Below, one piece after another: positions 51,437-59,112 of a stretch of DNA of 64,000 nt. The notes under the pieces were generated by a model. It was given only the letters and a program-made list of their open reading frames with translations, ran no database searches and was not told the origin of the DNA. Each line of letters begins with the position of its first letter. Within the stretch, counting starts at the first letter, position 1. This stretch comes from CTSoil-075 sp042610375 (GTDB lineage: Bacteria > Bacillota > Negativicutes > DSM-13327). A program made the position numbers and the translations under genes. The stretch is from assembly GCF_042610375.1 (NCBI RefSeq), contig NZ_JBGJZL010000003.1, positions 248,001 to 312,000 of the forward strand, given 5' to 3'.

Positions 51437-52918
51437 ATGAGTAAGATCAATTTGAATGCTTCAGAGGTTCAAACGCGAGAATCACGTCTAGGTTCCATTA
51501 CAGGGTTCGTAGGTACTGCCGGAGAGTTAGTGGGATGTTGTCGTGCAGGTACTTTAAAAGAGAGTGAACGAAGTTTTAGTCAATGTATGGGGTGCAGTTC
51601 TGGCAATGCTTTTTGTCAGCTATCTATGATACAAGATGCTGCTGTTGTCAATCATGCGCCAGTAGGGTGTGCAGGGGACTTTTTTACCTTTAACTTTGTA
51701 TATCGAGTGGGTCAAATGGAAAGAAACCTACCGCCAGCGATTGGGCGTTATTTTAATACGAATATTGAAGAACAAGATACTATTTTTGGGGCGACACAAA
51801 AACTGGCAAGTACCATTCGTACTGTTTATGAAAGAGTAAAGCCTAATGCCATCTTTATTACAACATCGTGTGCTTCTGGAATTATTGGTGATGATGTGGA
51901 GGGAGTTGCTGATGATTTGGCCAAAGAACTTGGCATTCCTGTCATTTCATGTTTTTGTGAGGGCTTTAAATCGAAAATTTGGACGACAGGTTTTGATGCA
52001 GCTTATCATTCCATTGTTCGAAAACTAGTAAAACCACCAGAGAAAAAGTCGAATAAAGTTAATATCGTTAATTTTTGGGGTAGTCGTATTTTTGATGAAC
52101 TACTCAATCCTCTAGGATATGAAGCTGATTATATCATCCCCTTTTCAACTACAGCTCAACTAGCTCATATTTCGGAAGCTGTAGCGACCATTCAAATTTG
52201 TCCAACTCTTGGCACTTATATTGGTGCTGCCCTAGAACAAGTTTATGGTGTACCAGAAATCAAATCTCCCCCTGCCTATGGAATAGCAGGGACAGATCAA
52301 TGGCTGAGAGAACTGGGGAAGGTTCTCGATCGGGAAGAAGAGATTGAAAGTTTGATTGTCAAAGAACATGAACGGGTACTACCTAACTTACAAGAGTATC
52401 GGGAAAAACTTCAAGGAAAAAAAGCCTATCTAACAGCAGGGGCTGCTCATGGTCATGCCTTAATTGCCCTACTAAAAGAACTGGGAATGGAAGTGCAAGG
52501 TGCTGCTATTTTTCATCATGATCCGATTTATGATAATGGTACAACAGCTTCTGATGCTTTGGCTCATGCAGTCAATACCTATGGTGATGTTCCTAATTAC
52601 AATGTTTGTAATAAACAAGCCTATGAACTTGTTAATGTACTGAATAAGGTAAAACCAGATATTATGATAGCAAGACACGGTGGTATGACCCTCTGGGGGG
52701 CAAAACTAGGCATTCCTACATTGCTCGTTGGGGATGAACAGTTAAGTTTTGGTTATCAAGGTATTCTAAATTATGCAGAAAGAATTCTAGAAACACTTGA
52801 TAATAAAGAATTTGTACTTAATTTGGCAAAACATAGTACGATGCCTTATACCAAATGGTGGCTGGATCAAGATCCATTTTCTTTTTTAAGGAGTGACCTA
52901 AATGTCAAAGTTTATTGA
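51437..52918 (+). CDS. Nitrogenase-like component 1, NifD-like subunit (pair 5)
   Basis: A 493-aa protein with start KINLNASEVQTRESRLGSITG. Cysteine-rich N-terminus (C34, C35, C50, C53, C60, C78), of which C53 or C60, C78 (APVGCAGD) and TTSCASGIIGDD fit the P-cluster positions. IQICPTLGTYI carries the cofactor-type cysteine; the histidine region reads LVGDEQLSFGYQG. Tail MPYTKWWLDQDPFSFL. The ATG at 51437 follows GGGAGG; the upstream extension is not supported. Confidence 0.87.
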   Translation: MSKINLNASEVQTRESRLGSITGFVGTAGELVGCCRAGTLKESERSFSQCMGCSSGNAFCQLSMIQDAAVVNHAPVGCAGDFFTFNFVYRVGQMERNLPPAIGRYFNTNIEEQDTIFGATQKLASTIRTVYERVKPNAIFITTSCASGIIGDDVEGVADDLAKELGIPVISCFCEGFKSKIWTTGFDAAYHSIVRKLVKPPEKKSNKVNIVNFWGSRIFDELLNPLGYEADYIIPFSTTAQLAHISEAVATIQICPTLGTYIGAALEQVYGVPEIKSPPAYGIAGTDQWLRELGKVLDREEEIESLIVKEHERVLPNLQEYREKLQGKKAYLTAGAAHGHALIALLKELGMEVQGAAIFHHDPIYDNGTTASDALAHAVNTYGDVPNYNVCNKQAYELVNVLNKVKPDIMIARHGGMTLWGAKLGIPTLLVGDEQLSFGYQGILNYAERILETLDNKEFVLNLAKHSTMPYTKWWLDQDPFSFLRSDLNVKVY

Positions 52919-54218
52919 ACAACCTCGCTATTCTTGCGCCCTAGGTGCACAACAGTCAGTCATTGCGATCAAAAGATCTGTTCCTATTTTGCACTCAGGA
53001 CCAGGTTGCGGTGACAAAATCAATAGACTCTTAGGACAAGGTGAAGGGTATGCAGGTGGAAATACAGTACCTTGTACCAATGCAAGTGAATCAGAGATTG
53101 TATTTGGTGGCGAAGCTAAACTAGAAACAGTGATTGAAGGAGCTTTTAAGGTCATTGACGCTGATCTTTATGTAGTATTGACGGGGTGTACCTCCGATAT
53201 TATTGGCGATGACATTGCTCAAGTGACCAGTACTTATCAAGAGCAAGATAAACCCATTGTATATGTGGAAACAGGTGGTTTTAAAAGTAATAATTATGTC
53301 AGTCATGAAACTGTAGTCAAAGGAATCATTGATCAATATGTGGATAAGTTTAAAATAGGAACGAATAAAATCAAAGGATTGGTTAATGTATTTGCCAGTA
53401 TTCCATATCAAGATTCATTCTGGAATGGGAATTTAGAAGAAATAAAAAGGATTTTAGAAGGAATTGGCCTTACTGTCAATATTTTATTTGGCACTGAATC
53501 GGGTGGAGTTGAAGAGTGGAAAACCATTCCTCAGGCGCAGTTTAATATTGTGATTGGTGCTTGGGCGGGGCTTGGCATTGCTCGGCATTTAGAAAGTAAA
53601 TATGGGACTCCATATATTCACTTTCCATATTTCCCAATCGGTGGTTTGGAGACAACAAAATTTCTTCGGCAGGTAGCTGACTTTGGTGCTCTTAAGGTAG
53701 AGATCGTAGATGTTTTCATTAAGAAAGAAGAAGAAAAATTCTATATGCATATTGAACGAATGGCTGACTTTATGTTGGAATTTAGATATGGGCTACCGCG
53801 TAGATTTTATACTCTATTAGATGCGTCTTATGCTATTGGCTTTTCAAAATACTTGCTCAATGAGCTTGGGATTATTCCGACGAAACAATTCATTATTGAT
53901 GATACACCTCTAGAATTTCAAGAGGCTATTGAAGAAGAGTTCAAAAATATTTCTCCTTTCCGTTCAGCTGAAGTTAGTTTTAACGTTGATGCTGGTGCTA
54001 TTCAAGACGAAATACGAAATGATGGCTCTAAAAATAGAGCTTTAATTATCGGAAGTGCTTGGGAACGAGATCTAGCCAAGGATATTGGAGCTGATCTACT
54101 CATTGTCAGCGTTCCTGTTGCCTATCGGCTTATTTTGAATTGTGGGTATGTTGGTTATAATGGTGGGCTTAGAGTAATTGAGGATATCTATGGTAAGTCC
54201 CTTGATACCTATCGATAA
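52902..54218 (+). CDS. Nitrogenase-like component 1, NifK-like subunit (pair 5)
   Basis: A 438-aa NifK-like protein overlapping the D-like gene by 17 nt. Cysteines in YSCALGAQ, SGPGCGDKI and TGCTSDIIGDD; tail GYVGYNGGLRVIEDIY. Partner of the preceding protein. Last of the five D/K-like pairs. Confidence 0.87.
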   Translation: MSKFIEQPRYSCALGAQQSVIAIKRSVPILHSGPGCGDKINRLLGQGEGYAGGNTVPCTNASESEIVFGGEAKLETVIEGAFKVIDADLYVVLTGCTSDIIGDDIAQVTSTYQEQDKPIVYVETGGFKSNNYVSHETVVKGIIDQYVDKFKIGTNKIKGLVNVFASIPYQDSFWNGNLEEIKRILEGIGLTVNILFGTESGGVEEWKTIPQAQFNIVIGAWAGLGIARHLESKYGTPYIHFPYFPIGGLETTKFLRQVADFGALKVEIVDVFIKKEEEKFYMHIERMADFMLEFRYGLPRRFYTLLDASYAIGFSKYLLNELGIIPTKQFIIDDTPLEFQEAIEEEFKNISPFRSAEVSFNVDAGAIQDEIRNDGSKNRALIIGSAWERDLAKDIGADLLIVSVPVAYRLILNCGYVGYNGGLRVIEDIYGKSLDTYR

Positions 54219-54242
54219 TCAAATAAAGTCAATAAAAAAATA

Positions 54243-54314
54243 TGGTTGGCTAGTAGATAAACTAGAGACCAGTCTTATATCTTGAATAGAGGATTAGGAC
54301 TGGTCTCTTTTTTT
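54243..54314 (+). promoter_or_regulatory. Attenuator element 20 (leader of an OAH sulfhydrylase stub)
   Basis: P1 UGGUU/GACCA (5 bp, sequence unlike other copies), GG bulge, P2 CUAGU/ACUAG, loop AGAUAA, 3' A. Terminator AGAGACCAGUC...GACUGGUCUCU, seven U. The element is intact although its gene is not. Confidence 0.87.
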
Positions 54315-54357
54315 GTAAAATGAATTTACTAGATAAAGAATGAGGAGTGAATTTAAA

Positions 54358-54447
54358 ATGAGTGAACAAGAAGAAAGAAAACATGGATTTGACATATTAG
54401 CGCTACATGCAGGGCATAATTATAATTTTATTGACACAATAGGTTAA
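54358..54447 (+). pseudogene. N-terminal stub of an O-acetylhomoserine sulfhydrylase
   Basis: GAGGAG and ATG at 54358 start a 29-codon frame reading MSEQEERKHGFDILALHAGH. It resembles the start of OAH sulfhydrylases (FATLSVHGGQ in the intact gene at 6566) and then departs and stops. This is best read as a deletion that removed nearly the whole gene but left its leader and start. Confidence 0.7.
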
Positions 54448-54460
54448 TTAATGATATTAT
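54431..54460 (+). promoter_or_regulatory. Sigma-A promoter before attenuator 21
   Basis: TTGACA, 18-nt spacer, TATTAT; overlaps the end of the stub and lies 23 nt before the attenuator. Confidence 0.68.
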
Positions 54461-54482
54461 CACAAATATAATTTGATAGATA

Positions 54483-54544
54483 AGCTGATTGGAATAACCA
54501 AAGGCTGCGTCATTTCTGAAAACAGGAATTGTCGCGGCCTTTTT
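54483..54544 (+). promoter_or_regulatory. Attenuator element 21 (upstream of sulfite reductase)
   Basis: P1 AGCU/GGCU, GA bulge, P2 UUGG/CCAA, loop AAUAA, 3' A. Terminator AGGCUGCG...CGCGGCCU, UUUUU. It is followed by 217 nt without an intact gene and a second promoter, so its control over the reductase may be partial. Confidence 0.85.
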
Positions 54545-54606
54545 CTGTTCCAATGTAAGGAAAAATACGAGGAGGATGGAGTTGTTTTATAATGTATGTA
54601 ATGTAT

Positions 54607-54635
54607 TTGACAAAAATTCGAAGAGATATTAGTAT
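54607..54635 (+). promoter_or_regulatory. Second sigma-A promoter of the sulfite reductase gene
   Basis: TTGACA, 17-nt spacer, TAGTAT, downstream of attenuator 21, which would bypass attenuation. Confidence 0.6.
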
Positions 54636-54761
54636 AAAACCCATATGGTAGATTTTGATTTTATAAAAACACACAATCAATGATCCTGTTAAGCCAATTT
54701 TTCAAGACCAGACGTATTTTCACAAACAGTAAATAAATAGTTATGAAAGAGGTAATCGAAC

Positions 54762-56336
54762 ATGATCCTTATTACGGAAGATATTTTAAATAGTGTTGAA
54801 GAGTTTAAAAATAAGTTGCAACAATATCATGAAGGAAAATTTGAAAACTTGAAATCTTTTAGTTCTATTATGGGGATTTATAAAGAAGGCCCGCAAGATA
54901 CCTATATGGTAAGACCAAGAATTGCTGGTGGAGTCACAAATCTGCAACAATTGGAAGGAATCAGTACAATTGCTAAAAAATATGGGATTAAGATACGTTT
55001 TACAACAAGGCAGGACGTTCAATTTCATTCAGTAAAAGTCCAAGAGTTAGGCAATGTGCTCGATGATCTAGTGAAATGTGGTTTAATTACAAGAGGTGCT
55101 GGCGGAGATGGTGTAAGAAATGTTGCCTGTTCACCTCTTTCGGGAGTTGCCCAGGATGAGATTTTTGATGTGACTCCCTATGTTAAGGAAGTTACAAATT
55201 TTATGATGAAAGATCCGGCTAATCTTAAGCTGCCAAGAAAATATAAAATTGCTTTTTCCAATAGTGCAGAAGATACAGCCAATGCCACTCTAGCTGATAT
55301 TGGATTTATTGCAAAAATAGTGAATGGTAAAAGAGGTTTTGAAGTATATGGGGGCGGCGGACTTGGCGGTAATGCTAGATTAGCCTTAAAACTTGAGGAT
55401 TTTATAGAAGATACAGAAGCCTTGTACTATGCAGAAGCAATGAAACTAGTTTTCGCCAAAGAAGGGGATCGAACCAATCGGCATAAAGCTAGATTAAGAT
55501 ATGTTGTCCAGAGATTAGGGGAAGAAGAATTTGTTAAAGTATTTAGACATGAACTTGAAGAGGTCAGAAACTCTGGGCAAGACTTAACCATTCGTATTGA
55601 TAATGCTGGTGAAAACTTACAAAGTGCTGTTCAAGAGAACCAATCTCCATGGGATGAGAAATATAAAAACGTAGTAGTCCCGCAAAAACAGGTAGGATCT
55701 TATTCCTTATACATCCATCCTAAAAACGCGACGATTAGTACTTCCCATTTAGATAAGGTATTGGCCTTTTTAGGGAAATTAGATTATGAAATATCCATCC
55801 GATTGACGTTAACCCAAGGATTTTTTGTCAGAGATTTAAAAGAAAAAGATGTACAATCTTTACTCGAAATAGCAGCTGAGTTTTCCTCTCTCTTTAACAT
55901 TGAAAATTCTGTTGCCTGTGCAGGTCCGACAATTTGTAATTTTGGTATTAATAATTCTCAAGAGTTATTATTTAAAATTCTGGAGTCTTTCGCGAATGAA
56001 TCCGATGAAATAAGAGCTGCATTACCGCGAACTCTTATTTCAGGTTGTCCTAATTCTTGTTCGCAACATCAAAAAGGGCTAATTGGATTGACTGGGAGAA
56101 AAAGTCGCACGGAAAATGGCATGATTCCCACATATTCCATTTCCTTTAATGGAAAAGTCGGTCCTGGTGTAGCAAGATTTGGCGATGTTTATGGCAATAT
56201 TCCTGCAGACAAAATACCTAATCTCTTTTTGGAGTTAGCTAACTTGAAAGTTAATTCAGGATATGCATGTTTTACTGAATTTACAAAAGCTAAAGAAACA
56301 GATATAAAAGAACTAGTTGCTAATTACTCTTTGTAA
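54762..56336 (+). CDS. Siroheme-dependent sulfite/nitrite reductase
   Basis: A 524-aa NirA-type enzyme with two ferredoxin-like half-repeats: YMVRPRIAGGVTNLQQLEGIS, RFTTRQDVQFHSVK and RNVACSPLSGV in the first half, and the siroheme/4Fe-4S ligands VACAGPTICNFG and LISGCPNSCSQHQKG in the second. Six-electron reduction of sulfite to sulfide or nitrite to ammonia. Sulfite is favoured because the neighbours are sulfur genes and AprAB would produce sulfite. AGAGGT precedes the ATG. Confidence 0.85.
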   Translation: MILITEDILNSVEEFKNKLQQYHEGKFENLKSFSSIMGIYKEGPQDTYMVRPRIAGGVTNLQQLEGISTIAKKYGIKIRFTTRQDVQFHSVKVQELGNVLDDLVKCGLITRGAGGDGVRNVACSPLSGVAQDEIFDVTPYVKEVTNFMMKDPANLKLPRKYKIAFSNSAEDTANATLADIGFIAKIVNGKRGFEVYGGGGLGGNARLALKLEDFIEDTEALYYAEAMKLVFAKEGDRTNRHKARLRYVVQRLGEEEFVKVFRHELEEVRNSGQDLTIRIDNAGENLQSAVQENQSPWDEKYKNVVVPQKQVGSYSLYIHPKNATISTSHLDKVLAFLGKLDYEISIRLTLTQGFFVRDLKEKDVQSLLEIAAEFSSLFNIENSVACAGPTICNFGINNSQELLFKILESFANESDEIRAALPRTLISGCPNSCSQHQKGLIGLTGRKSRTENGMIPTYSISFNGKVGPGVARFGDVYGNIPADKIPNLFLELANLKVNSGYACFTEFTKAKETDIKELVANYSL

Positions 56337-56376
56337 AAAGACTTTTCCAATGGTCATGTAAGGGCAGAATATAAAC

Positions 56377-56443
56377 GCAAATTAACTAAAGAAAAGCTCC
56401 CAGTCAATTTTATTGACTGGGAGCTTTTCTTTAGTTAATTTGC
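56377..56443. terminator. 31-bp perfect inverted repeat, bidirectional terminator
   Basis: Arms 56377-56407 and 56413-56443 are perfect complements with a 5-nt loop. The inner part is GC-rich (GCUCCCAGUC) and the flanks include UUUUCUUU on both strands. It separates the convergent sulfite reductase and Lrp genes and is unusually long for a terminator. Confidence 0.8.
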
Positions 56444-56458
56444 TCATGATGATAAAAT

Positions 56459-56914
56459 TTAAATGAGTAAGGCTCCCCTTTCTTTATAACGAGCGATTAA
56501 AAACTCAGATTCTACATTTGTAATTCCGTCAATTTCTTGCAGTTCTTGGATATAGCGATTTGCATGTTCTTGATCATCAAATAAGGCATGAACATGTAAA
56601 TGAGGTTGACCACTCATTTGATAAATGTTTGTTATTTCTTCCGTATTTGCTAATTGTTGAGCAATAAGGTTTATTTTGGACCATTCTACGTTGATATTAA
56701 AATATATAGAGAGTAATTTACCAGCTTTTAGAGGATTGACTACAATTGTAAAGCGATCAATAATGCCATGCTCAACAAGTTGATGAATGCGCTCTCGCAC
56801 AGCGGCGCGAGTCAAATTCACAAGACGTCCAAGTTCGGCGTTACTTAGACGTCCGTTTTCCGATAAGTATTTTAGAATTTCCCGATCGATTTCATCTAAA
56901 TTTTTAAATTGCAT
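56459..56914 (-). CDS. Lrp/AsnC-family transcriptional regulator
   Basis: A 151-aa protein: N-terminal helix-turn-helix (LDEIDREILKYLSENGRLSN, LGRLVNLTRAAVRERIHQL) and C-terminal RAM domain (IYQMSGQPHLHVHALF). Such proteins sense amino acids. It is divergent from the TauE-like exporter, its most likely target. Confidence 0.9.
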   Translation of the reverse strand: MQFKNLDEIDREILKYLSENGRLSNAELGRLVNLTRAAVRERIHQLVEHGIIDRFTIVVNPLKAGKLLSIYFNINVEWSKINLIAQQLANTEEITNIYQMSGQPHLHVHALFDDQEHANRYIQELQEIDGITNVESEFLIARYKERGALLI

Positions 56915-57159
56915 GGGAATAAACCACCTTTTAGTTTTTTACAAAGTAAATTAATGAATAAAAATATTGATCGAATGTATAATTAGTATTATACTATGTA
57001 TAGATGAAAAAATCTTTGTATTTATTCTTAAAGTATACATGGTCATGAGGGATAAATAAACCTAGGAAATTCTTTTTACGAAAGAGAAGAGATCATTTTT
57101 GGATTCTGAGTAAAAGCAAAGAGAATAAAACGACTATTTTAATGATTGGAGTGAAAAAG

Positions 57160-57999
57160 ATGACTATTGTGGCAATCAAAATACTATTTATTTCAATTTC
57201 AGCAGGTGTCCTTGGTTCGATCTTAGGCCTTGGCGGAGGAATTATTGTTACCCCGGCTTTAACATTATTGTTTGGGGTCGATATTCAGCATGCAATTGGA
57301 GCAAGTCTTATTTCTGTTATTGCAACTTCAAGCGGTGCAGCCGTTGCTTATATTCGAGATGGAATTACAAATATTAGGGTCGGGATGTTTTTGGAGATTG
57401 CAACGACAATTGGTGCAGTGACAGGGGCTTTGATTGGGGGGCTTATCTCGCCAAATTTATTGTATATTATTTTTGGTTTATTGTTATTGTATTCTGCCCT
57501 TGCCATGCTAAAAAAAACAAAACAAGAATTACCTGGAGAAGTACCTATGCACAGTGTGGCAAGTAAGTTAAAACTGCAAGGAGAATATTATGACAAAGCC
57601 CTAGATAAACAAGTTCCTTACAATGTAGATAACGTTTATAGTGGTTTTAGCGTCATGTATGGTGCAGGCGTCATATCTGGGCTTCTTGGAATTGGAAGCG
57701 GCAGTTTTAAAGTCATGGCCATGGATGTTTTTATGAAACTTCCACTCAAAGTATCTAGCGCAACCAGCAATTTTATGATGGGCGTTACAGGTGCGGCGAG
57801 CGCTGGCATCTACTTATTTAGAGGTGATATTAACCCTTTAATATCGGCTCCTGTTGCTCTTGGTGTATTGATCGGGGCTACCATTGGTGCTAGAATTATG
57901 CAGCGATTAAAAAGTAAAACAATTCGCAAGTTGTTTATACCAGTTCTAATGTATGCAGCAATTCAAATGATGGCACAAGGATTGGGGGTTAAATTCTAA
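57160..57999 (+). CDS. TauE/SafE-family anion exporter
   Basis: A 279-aa membrane protein with the two TauE repeats: GVLGSILGLGGGIIVTPALTLLF near the N-terminus and GVISGLLGIGSGSFKVMAMDVFM in the middle, plus TSNFMMGVTGAASAGIYLF. The family exports sulfite, sulfoacetate or related organic anions. The ATG at 57160 follows TTGGAGTGA. It overlaps the DUF1634 gene. No attenuator element. Confidence 0.87.
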   Translation: MTIVAIKILFISISAGVLGSILGLGGGIIVTPALTLLFGVDIQHAIGASLISVIATSSGAAVAYIRDGITNIRVGMFLEIATTIGAVTGALIGGLISPNLLYIIFGLLLLYSALAMLKKTKQELPGEVPMHSVASKLKLQGEYYDKALDKQVPYNVDNVYSGFSVMYGAGVISGLLGIGSGSFKVMAMDVFMKLPLKVSSATSNFMMGVTGAASAGIYLFRGDINPLISAPVALGVLIGATIGARIMQRLKSKTIRKLFIPVLMYAAIQMMAQGLGVKF

Positions 58000-58346
58000 T
58001 GAAAACACTGAATGAAGCTGAAATATTTGTGAGTCAATCCTTAAGAGTCGGCGTCTTAGTAAGCGCTGTCGTGATTTTGGCTGGTCTTATTCTGTTTTTG
58101 AGTAGTGGGCAAAGCGGTTATCCAGGAGAAACTTACCCAACAACGTTAAAGGATATTCTGGCAGGAACTTGGAGCTTAAAACCTTTTGCCATGATACTAT
58201 CTGGCCTGGTGTTATTAATCCTGACTCCTGTTATGCGTGTTGGAGTTTCTATTTTAGTTTTTTTAAAAGAAAAAGACTGGTTATACGTATGGATATCATC
58301 TGCCGTTTTTTTAATCCTTGTGTGTAGCTTTTTATTTGGCAAATAA
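57999..58346 (+). CDS. DUF1634 membrane protein
   Basis: A 115-aa protein with three hydrophobic segments (LVSAVVILAGLILFL, FAMILSGLVLLILTPVMRVGV, VWISSAVFLILVCSFLF). DUF1634 proteins are commonly paired with TauE-type exporters, as here with a TAATG overlap, and may be an accessory subunit. Confidence 0.85.
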   Translation: MKTLNEAEIFVSQSLRVGVLVSAVVILAGLILFLSSGQSGYPGETYPTTLKDILAGTWSLKPFAMILSGLVLLILTPVMRVGVSILVFLKEKDWLYVWISSAVFLILVCSFLFGK

Positions 58347-58417
58347 TAAGATATGATGGACTTAATCAGCTGTTAATAAAATTTTCCAAGTACATCAAAA
58401 AGAGGAGGTTCACTAAT

Positions 58418-59053
58418 ATGCAGATTGAATGGAAAGGACATTCTAGTTTTGTATTACATAGTGACAATGGTCAGACGGTGTTAACAGATCCCTTTAATGA
58501 ACAAGTTGGTTTACCAGTGCCGAATGTTGATGTAAATGTGGTGACTGTCAGTCATCAGCATGGTGATCATAATGCTACTGGTCTCTTACCAGGGACGCCA
58601 ATTGTTGTGGATGGTATTGGTCAACACACTGTCGCTGGGATAGGCATCCATGGAATTGCTGCCTATCATGATGCGGAGCAAGGAGCCCTGCGAGGGAAAA
58701 ATACGATTTTTGTGATCACTGTTGACGAAATGAATGTTTGTCATTTGGGAGATTTAGGACATCCATTGACTCCAGAGCAAGTCGCAGAGATTGGTAAGGT
58801 TGATATACTCCTTGTGCCTGTAGGTGGTTTTTATACCATTGATGCTCAGCAGGCATATGACATTGTACAGCAGCTGCAACCAAAGATTATTATACCAATG
58901 CACTATAAATTAGATGAGCGACTCGTGTATCCCATTGCACCCGTTGATGGATTCCTTAGTTTTTATCAAGAAGTAAAAACTAAGGACGTGTTAAAAATAA
59001 CAAAAACATCTCTACCTAAAGAATCTCAGGTTATCTTATTGGAACTAAAGTAA
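58418..59053 (+). CDS. Metallo-beta-lactamase-fold hydrolase (UlaG/UPF0173-like)
   Basis: A 211-aa protein: WKGHSSFVLHSDNGQTVLTDP start, metal motif SHQHGDHN (HxHxDH) near residues 49-56, then CHLGDLGHPLTPEQ and PIMPMHYK-like IIIPMHYKLDER. Members hydrolyse varied phosphoesters or lactones. Substrate unknown. GAGGAGG supports the start. Confidence 0.87.
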   Translation: MQIEWKGHSSFVLHSDNGQTVLTDPFNEQVGLPVPNVDVNVVTVSHQHGDHNATGLLPGTPIVVDGIGQHTVAGIGIHGIAAYHDAEQGALRGKNTIFVITVDEMNVCHLGDLGHPLTPEQVAEIGKVDILLVPVGGFYTIDAQQAYDIVQQLQPKIIIPMHYKLDERLVYPIAPVDGFLSFYQEVKTKDVLKITKTSLPKESQVILLELK

Positions 59054-59104
59054 AAATAAGGATCCTCTCATTAAAGTGAAGCTTCAATGAGAGGATCCTT
59101 ATTT
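59054..59104. terminator. Bidirectional terminator between the hydrolase and purB
   Basis: AAAUAAGGAUCCUCUCAUU pairs perfectly with AAUGAGAGGAUCCUUAUUU (19 bp); the loop holds a second palindrome GAAGCUUC. Confidence 0.82.
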
Positions 59105-59112
59105 CTAGCTTA

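Noticed and set aside
30938..54218. Annotating the D/K-like pairs as nifDK or nifEN of a nitrogen-fixing system
   Set aside because: The cofactor histidine position is not conserved by eye, no classical operon order or sigma-54 promoter is present, and the gene context is sulfur metabolism.
54576..54658. Short frames after GAGGAGG downstream of attenuator 21 (18 and 19 codons)
   Set aside because: Spacing to the start codons is poor, the products match nothing and a promoter lies within them.
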